This document shows, piece after piece, positions 55,873-64,000 of a stretch of 64,000 nucleotides of DNA. Made by a program: the position numbers and the translations under genes. Numbering within the stretch: the first letter of the stretch is position 1; every line of letters starts with the position of its first letter. The stretch lies in contig JAUIMM010000200.1 in NCBI GenBank assembly GCA_031769625.1, positions 53,342,001-53,406,000 on the forward strand, read 5' to 3'. The notes under the pieces are model-generated. The model saw only the letters and a list, made by a program, of their open reading frames with translations. It was not told where the DNA came from and did not search any database. The stretch is from Taudactylus pleione. Taxonomy: Eukaryota > Chordata > Amphibia > Anura > Myobatrachidae.

Positions 55873-57789
55873 GATTTAAGAAGGAGGGACCGCAGCAGCT
55901 ATGTCCAATATCAACCGCGGTCCCTTCATTACCGACAGCCACATCTGCCCCCATTACAAAGCTTGGTCCCGGCTGCTAACGCTATCTTCAGATGTTAGCT
56001 TATAGCAACTTATGGGCTACCTTTAGCCATTTGTGTTTGGGAGAGGATCCATCCCCAGTGGTTCTGGCTTGTGCATGTGCCAATGTAGCCAATTGTAATT
56101 CAGTGGAAAGCAAATTACACAACTATGTGTCTCATTCCTGCCTGGCTTGCACTTGGGTATACTGAAATGCCATTTACTGTAAGATAAAACTCACGAAATA
56201 TGAAGCACGCAATATTTCCTCATTGTTTAATAAGAATATTGTGAAACAACCAGTTAAACTTTAGTAATAAGGTAAAGTTAATTGAAAAGATAACTACACC
56301 CAGAAAAATAAATAAATTTTTTTGGTTTAAAGTCAGAATACCAAATTATACTTAAAATAGGACCAGACTTCTCCCTGACCCAGTAGGTCCCTGGAGGGCT
56401 ACAAAAGTCTTCTTTGCTATTTATGTGAACGTATTGTAAACACACAGTGGTTTTGTAGACATCCCTTCTCTGTGAGCATGAGTGGGAAGTATATGGAAAA
56501 AAAAGCATCACACCACTGCTTTGGGTATAAGGGTTGCTAGGAAGCTACGGCTTAGACATGACTTTGCTCCCAAAGTCTGCACAATTGTCAAACACTGGCT
56601 GACATTTCTTGATGGTCTTTTTCCTTGACAAACCAAATCATGAGGCACAGTGACGGCTGTCCCAGCCATGCACACAAGTGGACATTGAGGCCGGACAGAA
56701 GCAAAATAAAAAAAAAAATTTTCCCCTGTGCCTGGCAGCCATGAAGCTCAACGAGTCAGGTTATCGGAACCAGTAAACACATAGGGTGGAGATACAATTA
56801 CTGAATGTTGTGGTTCCATCCCCTATGCAGAGTAAAACCTACATCCACTCTCTCACATCTGCTATTTTCATAGTGATCTCTCAGTAGATAAAGAGTATTT
56901 GGGTGTAAAAACATGTATTTTAGGTCTTAGCTCTGTAGCATAGTCCATTCTTCGAAGTATATTCTGCTAGATGATCGGAGTGACGTGTTTGCAATTAAAC
57001 ATTATGCAAGACTTGTGGTGATGTGCTTTGACACAACCCTGGTGTATAAGCCTGAATGTGTGGGAAAATATCAGGGCCAGAACGGCAAACTCTGAGTAAG
57101 ATGAGATAATTAAAGAAAATAAGATTACTGAACATTCTTTGTTTGTGACAATGCAGAGCTCAGGTACAGACATATTTACATTAGACACTTATTTCCTTGG
57201 TTTTTGCTACTGGCTTCATCATAATTTTCAATACAGTTAATCCATTGTCTGTTACCCTCTATCTCACAGCTCCTGCTCTCTCCAAGAGTCTGTCCCACCT
57301 TCTGGGATAATTGTTCACCTTGCAGGTTTTCTGGGCGAGTTTCAAATCACTGAATGTACAGTATTTAAGGGAAAACCATCAGAAAACTGTGACTTTAAAA
57401 CATGAGTTGCTGCAACTTGTCGTCCCAATTTTTACAAAAAAATCCCTGCCACAAATGCCCCCCCAAAAATCGCAAAAGAATAGAGGTGGTTGTGACAGTT
57501 GAGATAAATGCAATCACAGCTTTAGTTCCAGTCATACTGAAATTTTTTTAAAATTATATATATATATATAGAGAGAGAGAGAGATAGCTTTAAGCATGGT
57601 TGCTATATTCGTTATTACAATTGATCCACGGCGACTTCACAAAGAAAACAATACAATCGTAGGCAAGTATAGTGCCATGAGTGCTGCCTATTACGCTATA
57701 GATTTTGGCCTTTTCCTTGCTTGGGAAGGGTAACTGAGGAAGGCACCGGGCGCACATTTCAATAGAAGGAGTGCTGGCCATAAGTGTTG

Positions 57790-57829
<40 letters not shown>

Positions 57830-58043
57830 GTAGCTGGGATTCCAGGGCGTTGACCGGGTTGAAGACTGGATCCTGAAGTACACCTGCAGCTTTAATTTTT
57901 TTACATTGTTTTTGCCTATAACCTGGATAACTATACACATTAGGAGTAAATGACAGTGCACACAGGACGTGTGCTGTTGAGCTCCTGACTTCCATTGGAG
58001 TATCAAATTACAGCCAGCGATTCTGCGGGCTTCCCCAGGAAAG
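55873..58043. other. Unassigned sequence with microsatellites
   Basis: No gene recognised. (TA)n then (GA)n at 57558-57585 and (TA)n at about 57791-57822. The 5' untranslated part of the LINE that follows probably begins after about 57830. Confidence 0.4.
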
Positions 58044-60900
58044 ATGCACCCTCCTGGGGCAGGGAAGGGGAAAGGTCCCTTGCAGAAGGGATCGCGGACC
58101 CAACCTGTGAGAAAAAAAGCTACCTTACAGCTGGACACCCGGGCGGAAGATCAGGCTGATGTTTCCAGCCAGCCCGGGGTGCTGAAGCCGGAGAGTGTTG
58201 GCGGGAGTGCGGGGGCCGCGAGGCAGAGGCAGCCGCAAGCGGGATTCCCCAAACTGCCTGTGGAGACTCCCCGTGGTGAGGTAACCACGGGTAGAGCGGA
58301 GGCATGTATTGCCGATAATCCACAGTACAGTGCAGAGGGGGAGACCGTAGCCCCCATGTTCTCGGCAGGTGAAGAGGAGGAAGATGAGGAGTCCCCTGTC
58401 TCCAGCGGAGAAGAGGACTATGTTGCACGGCTGAACCTGGAGGAGGCAGTTGTGGAGGCAAGAAGGCTGAACACAAAAATCGGCTACACAAAGAAAAAAA
58501 GAAATAAGGCTCATACCTGGGAGAAACCGCGGCTGCGGGGGCTGATCGTAGAGCTCACAGACACCCTGGACAGGGTGAAGAATAGAGTGAAGACCCTGAG
58601 GCAGGAGAGGCGGAGGATGGCCGCTTCAAGCGAACTGCCAGCAAACCTGACAGCGGGGGAGCTAAGTATGGCATCCCAGGAGGAAAACCCCTTGATGGCC
58701 GAAATTAAACGGTTAGAGGAGGGTACAGATATACCTGTAATTGCTGAGTCTGGAGATGGTGACGTGGTGGGGACCCCGAGTGTGTGCACTGTTGCGGCAG
58801 GAGACCCGGTCAGTGTGGAAGTCGGGACGGAGATCCTGGGGAGCAGCAGCAGCGGCATTCTTAACATACCTGTTCCCGGTGATGATACAGCGGCAGTGAG
58901 AGAGTCTGACGCTGGAGGAGTATCTGGCGTCCAAGGTCCTGATGGCAGCGGTGGCAGCGGAGGTTTCCAGTGAAGCTGGTGGTCTGGAGCGGCTGATCGA
59001 GAAGGGCGTCGCGGCAGATCAGCAGGTAGGTGGAGGAATGGGGGACCCCCGTGGTACGGTGGAGAGGTCTGCTCGGATTGCGGAGGGTGTCTCCACCATG
59101 CTGGGGGATGTTTTCCAGGGTCCGGATACCTCTGCTGTGATTCCGATAGGTAGGCAAGGGCGCCCGGTGCGGACCGGGGGAGAGGGGACGAGAAGGGCGC
59201 AGATAGATGTGGAGACTGGTTTCCCTATTGGGCCAACGGGTCCTGTGGTCGCCTCAGGGTCCGTGGTGGCTACGGGGACAGTTAAAGATACATTGAAAGT
59301 GGCCAGTAGAGCAAAACCTGGTATCCTGGCACAAGGAATGCCGTGTATGGAGAAGGAACTATTGCAGCCTAAGGAAAGGGCCCTGCTGGATATAATGTAC
59401 GGGGAGCTGGAGACTCCAGCTAGAGTTAAAGCTGCTTTGGAGCTTATCAGTAAAAATCAGGCACGGAGGGAGACAAGCAGTAGTGATGTTAACAAAGGAG
59501 CATCTGTATCTGGAATGAATAAGACTGATGCGGGTCAGCACACTGGGGATGGTGATTCCATGAATGGACAAAATGTGACTAAAAAATCCTATGCTGGTGC
59601 ATTATCGGGGGAGAAAAGTGAAGGAAGGAAATTTTTTTCCAGAGTTGAGAGTGGGAAGGGAATAAAAAGAAGGAACGTAATTCAATTCAAGTGGGAAGGG
59701 GAGGGGGAGGTGCCGGGGAAGGAAGTTTTTTTAAATATGCTGTTTACTCTGAATATCTCTGCTGTGGATCTGTTTGCATGTATTCATCCCCCTAGGTCGA
59801 GAGACTTTGATGTCAGTTTCCAAACCAGTTATGGCATGCAAATGTTTTGGGGTATGTGGCTGACTGTAAAAACAGAAAAACCGTACTGTGACTATGTTGC
59901 AACATTAATATCTAGGCAGGATGTTGTGTAATTGACAATATTAGTCCGGAATGAATCGATTCCGGAAAATGATATTAAATATTGGTTATCTAGGCACTGT
60001 GAGGCTCTGTCAGGATTAACGAAAATAGATTATACGAAGGGGGTGTGGGGGGGTGCATATACGGTTCAAGTGAGGATCTTAAGCACTGTATTTGGGGCAA
60101 ATCACCTGCCATCTGCCACTTATATAGGAAGGGACAGAATTCAGGTATTCTACCAAGGTCAACCCAAAACGTGCTTTAGATGCGGGGATACACGTCATTT
60201 GAGTGGAGACTGTGGTGTAACCAAATGTACGCTATGTGGAAAGATAGGGCACACTTCAAGGATGTGTAACAGTGTCAGATGCAACCTGTGCGGGCAGGAG
60301 GAGCATCCGTACAGCAGGTGCCCAGAGGCTGACATATGTGAGGATGAAGGGTCAGAACAGGAGGTAGAGGTAGAAGGTAGGAAGCTGAGGGGGTCGGTGG
60401 AGGTGCAAGAAAAGAGGGTGACAAGGTGGAAAGTAGCGGAGCAGAGGAAAGAAGATGAAAAGGTGGAGGATGGTTTTCAGGAGGTTAAGAGGAAAAATAA
60501 GAAGAAAAGGAAGGTGGAAGAGGGTTTAATTTTGGCAAATATATTTGACGTGTTTTCAACAGATGAAGAGGAGGAGGGGGAAATAGTAAGACAGAAGGGG
60601 GAGCTGGTTTTTTCTCCTAAAGTAGCTAGAAGGAGGGGGAAGAAAAGTGGCTTGAAAGAGAGTGTGGGAGAGGGATCAGGGACTGGGAAGAGGAGGAAGG
60701 AGGGGGAGAAGGAGGAAAAAAGGCAAGGGAAGAAAGGGAGGGCGGAAGAGGATCCACAAAAATTGGAATGGGATGAAATGGGAACAGAGTTGCAGGGTGA
60801 TGTAGGAAAAAGGGAAAGTCAAGTGGCAGAATGGGAGGAGAAGGAGAAAGTTCCTCAAGAGAGGAACGAGGAAGGAATTGATATAGACCCTGTTGAGTAA
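58044..60900 (+). pseudogene. LINE ORF1 (nucleic-acid-binding, three CCHC knuckles), broken
   Basis: The open pieces are 58044-58973, then 58942-59931 in another frame, then 59932-60900 in the same frame after a TAA at 59929-59931. So at least one frameshift and one stop are needed to explain it. Piece one has an acidic stretch (EEEEDEESPVSSGEED) and a charged, coiled-coil-like region at about residues 131-200. The third piece has three zinc knuckles of the form C-x2-C-x4-H-x4-C: C81-C84-H89-C94, C99-C102-H107-C112 and C117-C120-H125-C130 (numbered from 59932). A highly charged lysine/glutamate tail follows. Known L1/Tx1-type ORF1 proteins bind element RNA and help reverse transcription. Confidence 0.82.
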
Positions 60901-61070
60901 GTTCCTCAGGGGTCTGTGGATCCTAAGCCTCCGGATCCAGTAGGGCAGGGAGTGGTGATGTGTGTTGGGGATGGTGATGGTGCGAGAGTGGAGGGTGTGG
61001 GGGAGGGGGGTCCCCCTAAGGAAAAGTAAGGAAAAGGTAAGGTTGGTTCTGCTTTCTATAATCTAGAAAT

Positions 61071-63391
61071 ATGGATCCCCAGCCCATACGATGTGCCACG
61101 ATTAATGTGGCTTCCGTTATTTCCGATCGTGCTCGCTTTATGGCCTTTGATTTTTTCAGCACAATTGAGGTTGATTTTTTGTTTTTGCAGGAGACAAGGA
61201 TAAGTAAGTTGGACGCCCTCCATAGGATTAAGAGGGAGTGGAGGAGGGGTCCATCTTACTGGTCTCTGGCGACTGAGCAGTACGGTGGGGTGGCAGTGCT
61301 TTTTACTGGCATGGTAACCATACACAAGATTATAGAGTTACAAGTAGGCAGGTGTATCATTTTGGATGTCATTCTGAGGGGGCACGACCTAAGGTTGATT
61401 AACATCTATGGTCCGCAGAAGGCATGGGATAGGAAGTGCCTCTTCAGAGAGATAAAACCATTCCTCTTCACAGCTCAACAAATTGTCTTTGGAGGTGATT
61501 TTAACACTGTGATTTGGCCTAAAGACAGGGGAGGCGCAAGGACAACGTTGAGCTATGATACAAATTATTTAGTTAGAATGATTAGAGAGGCTGGTCTGGT
61601 TGATGTACATATTCGCCATTTTCCAGATCTCACTGGGTACACATATTTTAGTGGTAATCGCAGGTCAAGAATAGATAGGTTTTTTGTTAAGGAAACTCTG
61701 AAGACCTTGCCTCCTGAGGTAAGGTTGGTGGAGTTTTCGGATCACTGTTTTCTGAGTGTAACCTTGAATGCGGCACAATCCCTTCAGAAGGGCAGTGGGA
61801 TGTGGCGTCTTAACTCAGACCTCCTAAAGGAGGAGGGAGTGAGACAATCCTTTAGAGATTTCTTTCAGGCACAGGAATCGCTGTTGGAGGCAGGATGGAG
61901 TAGATCCGAGTGGTGGGAGGAGGTCAAAAAGAGAACTTGGAGTTTCTTTAGACGATCTGTAGTCAAAAAGAACTTGAAAAATAACAAATCCTACTATTTT
62001 TTGAGAAGGAAATTGGACCTCTTAATCTCTGAGGAGGGAAGTAGTGGGGAAATTTCCTGAGTAAAGGCTCTGATGAAAGAGTTTCAGTATAACCGGCTGG
62101 CATCTTTGGTTCTGGAGAGGGATTATGGGAATTACCACTCGCCAGATCCTTATCAGAACCGTAGGATGACGGCTGAGATGAGAGATCAGAGGGCTGCGTG
62201 ATAACCAGGGTACCCTTCAGGAGACAAAGGAGGGTATTCTGGGGGTCATTGTAGATTATTACTCTGACCTTTTATCAGAGAAGTTACTTATCAGAGAAAG
62301 GATGGAGGTCTTTCTGAGGGGAACACCTGGACTTGTGAGGCCTGATGTCTCTTTCGACTGTTTGGAGAGTGATATAGGTGTGGAGGAGGTTAGGAGAGCA
62401 ATTGATGGGTTATCTGTCAAAAAGTATCCGGGCCCAGATGGGTTAACGTCTGAATTTTATAAAACCTTTTCAGAAATCTTGGCCCCTCGCCTTGTGGAAG
62501 TGTTTAATGAGTGTTTGGGTGAGGAGTGTCTTCCCCCTCCCATGAGGTTGTCTGCACTTATATTACTTTCCAAAGGTAAGGATCCCCTGTGTGTTGAGAA
62601 TTGGCGTCCCATAGCTCTTCTCAACACAGATAGGAAGATTTTGGCAAAAATAATTTTTAACAGATTGACTGAATTTACGGAATGGCTGCTTTCAGCCTCT
62701 CAGCATTGTACGGTGAAAGGCCGTAGTACCTTTAGTGCTGTCCTTGGTGTCCGGGAGGTCATTGAGCGGTGCCGTGCTGAGAGGTGGGGAAAGTACTTAC
62801 TAGCATTGGATCAATCCAAGGTTTTTGACAGAGTCAATCACGAATACCTATGGAGGGTACTGGAATGGTATGGATTTCCTGTGAGGGTGGTGAATTGGCT
62901 GAAAACAATATACAGAAAGGCCGAAAGCTTCCCACTTGTGAATGGTTGGGTGGGTGCTACTTTCGGTGTAGGTTCTGGGGTTCGTCAGGGGTGTCCCCGG
63001 AGCCCTCTTCTGTATGTATATGGCTATCGACCCCTTCATAAGGAGGTTGGAGTATGGTGCAGTGGAGGGGGCGCAGCTGGGCCCTGGGCCTACGCTGAAA
63101 GTTGTAGCCTACGCTGATGATGTCACGGTGTTCCTGTCTGAAGAGGCAGAGGCACGGAAGGTGGAAGAACTCATCAAGATGTATTCTGAAGCATCGTGCT
63201 CCAGGATAAACCAGGAGAAGTGTGAAGCTTTCTGGATGGGGGAGGAAGGGACAGAATTTGACCTACCGGACAGCCTCCCTCGGGCCAGTCCACAGATAAA
63301 AATTTTAGGAATTTATTTCAACCACGGTGATTATGGCACCCTAAATTGGGAGAAAAAGCTGGAAATTGCATCCCGGAAAGTATCTGTTTAG
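61071..63391 (+). pseudogene. LINE ORF2: endonuclease and reverse transcriptase, broken
   Basis: Starts at ATG 61071. The endonuclease domain (to 62060) keeps the apurinic-endonuclease-like residues: N12, E41 in LQETRIS, Y113 in NIYGP, D143 and N145 in GGDFNTV, D202 in SRIDRFF, and D224-H225 in FSDHCFLSV. A stop ends this frame at 62060. RT resumes in another frame at about 62302-63117, with KKYPGPDGLTSEFYK, ENWRPIALLNTDRKILAK, LALDQSKVFDRVNH (catalytic D) and SGVRQGCPRSPLLY. A frameshift near 63010-63025 moves the YADDVTVFL box into a third frame (63014-63391). Nicking the target and priming reverse transcription from it is the family role. It cannot be made as one protein here. Confidence 0.9.
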
Positions 63392-64000
63392 AGAAGATGG
63401 AAGTCTTCCTATAGGGAAAGGGTTGATTTATGCAAAACCTACTTGATTCCGGTGTTTTTGTATGTCAGTTATGTCTGTTTTTTTGCCTCAGTCCATGTGG
63501 TCCAAGATAAATTCATTGTTTTTTCTGATGTTTTGGGGAAATGGGATGAATATTATCAAAAGAGGTATCACCTACAAATTGAGGGAAGAGGGAGGCCAGA
63601 GTATGGTCAACCCTGTAGTATTTTTTGTGACAACCTTTTGTAAACTAAACATAGGGAGTCTGCTTTTAGAGACTCCCCCTCAATGGGTAGAAGGTCTCGG
63701 GGAATGGGTGTTTACCTTTCTCAAAGAATGGATGGAGGGAGGTCGAATCAAGATACCCCGAGTTAGGCGAGGCTACCTCCCAATCTACGTGATCCTGTGT
63801 CTGAAAGTGATGAGACGGTGGGGCTTGGAAGTTGGTGATGTGAGAGGCTTGGCCAGGAGGGAGATGGGGTTAAGAATTCTGCAGACCTACTTCTATGTTC
63901 CGCTGGCCCTAAAGGATTGCCCAGGTGAGATGTGTTCGGAGGGATTGGCTCTGATTAATTCTCAGAGGATTCCTCTGAAATTTAGGGACATCGCCTGGCT
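63392..64000 (+). pseudogene. LINE ORF2 carboxy-terminal region, frame-broken
   Basis: After a stop at 63389-63391 homologous-looking coding continues in changing frames, for example SYRERVDLCKTYLIPVFLYV (63405-63470) and later YLPIYVILCLKVMRRWGLEV (63780-63840) and LRILQTYFYVPLALKDCPGE. This matches the region after the RT domain in L1/Tx1-type ORF2. It runs past the window edge. Confidence 0.7.

Larger units (their letters stand above)
58044..64000 (+). mobile_element. L1/Tx1-like LINE, inactive, cut by the window end
   Basis: Order: ORF1 with CCHC knuckles (58044-60900), ORF2 with apurinic-type endonuclease and reverse transcriptase (from 61071). This layout fits L1-group LINEs of the Tx1 type found in frogs and fish. 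The two ORFs are separated by about 170 bp. Several stops and frameshifts disable both. ORF2 homology continues to the last base of the window, so the 3' end is not seen. Confidence 0.88.

Noticed and set aside
56278..57188. Short open frames as host exons
   Set aside because: No splice-site context, domain or codon pattern could be supported by reading alone.

Overview
This window is vertebrate nuclear DNA made almost entirely of mobile elements and repeats. I found no host exon, no tRNA or rRNA gene and no CRISPR. The mix suggests an amphibian, most likely a frog with a large genome: a complete DIRS-type tyrosine-recombinase retrotransposon, an L1/Tx1-like LINE with three CCHC knuckles, L2-like LINE remnants, several Tc1 transposons, a tRNA-derived SINE and many short inverted-repeat elements with TAA/TTA or 8-bp target duplications. 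The species cannot be read from the sequence.

Layout. 1-5 kb: end of an hAT element, a decayed L2-like LINE, a 194-bp palindromic MITE and an hAT MITE. 5.05-7.25 kb: a 42/45-bp satellite with a 426-bp higher-order period. 8.2-9.5 kb: a telomere-like MITE and a second L2-like remnant. 12.6-14 kb: two inverted-repeat elements, the second a chain of hairpins. 15.2-18.5 kb: an old degenerate minisatellite with a young 57-bp array inside. 20.1-23.7 kb: a Tc1 copy broken by three later insertions. 25.4-26.9 kb: a nearly intact Tc1. 27.2-33.5 kb: densely nested MITEs, some inside an old L1-like LINE. 33.8-46.4 kb: foldback elements, a third Tc1, hAT ends, one SINE, minisatellites and telomere-like MITEs.

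46.96-53.10 kb: the DIRS element on the minus strand, with gag, reverse transcriptase/RNase H, tyrosine recombinase, inverted terminal repeats and the internal complementary region. The only clear lesion is one in-frame TGA in gag. 58.0 kb to the end: a plus-strand L1/Tx1-like LINE with CCHC ORF1 and endonuclease/RT ORF2, broken by stops and frameshifts and cut by the window edge.

The most unusual signal is a hairpin-chain architecture. Several elements (13.5, 18.5, 23.2, 40.4 and 52.5 kb) carry consecutive GC-rich hairpins. In two copies of one family the stems differ in sequence but stay self-complementary: 7 of 7 substitutions in one 17-bp stem are compensated on the other arm. A second, unrelated palindromic MITE family shows the same kind of paired change. 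This points either to selection on structure or to copying of one arm onto the other.
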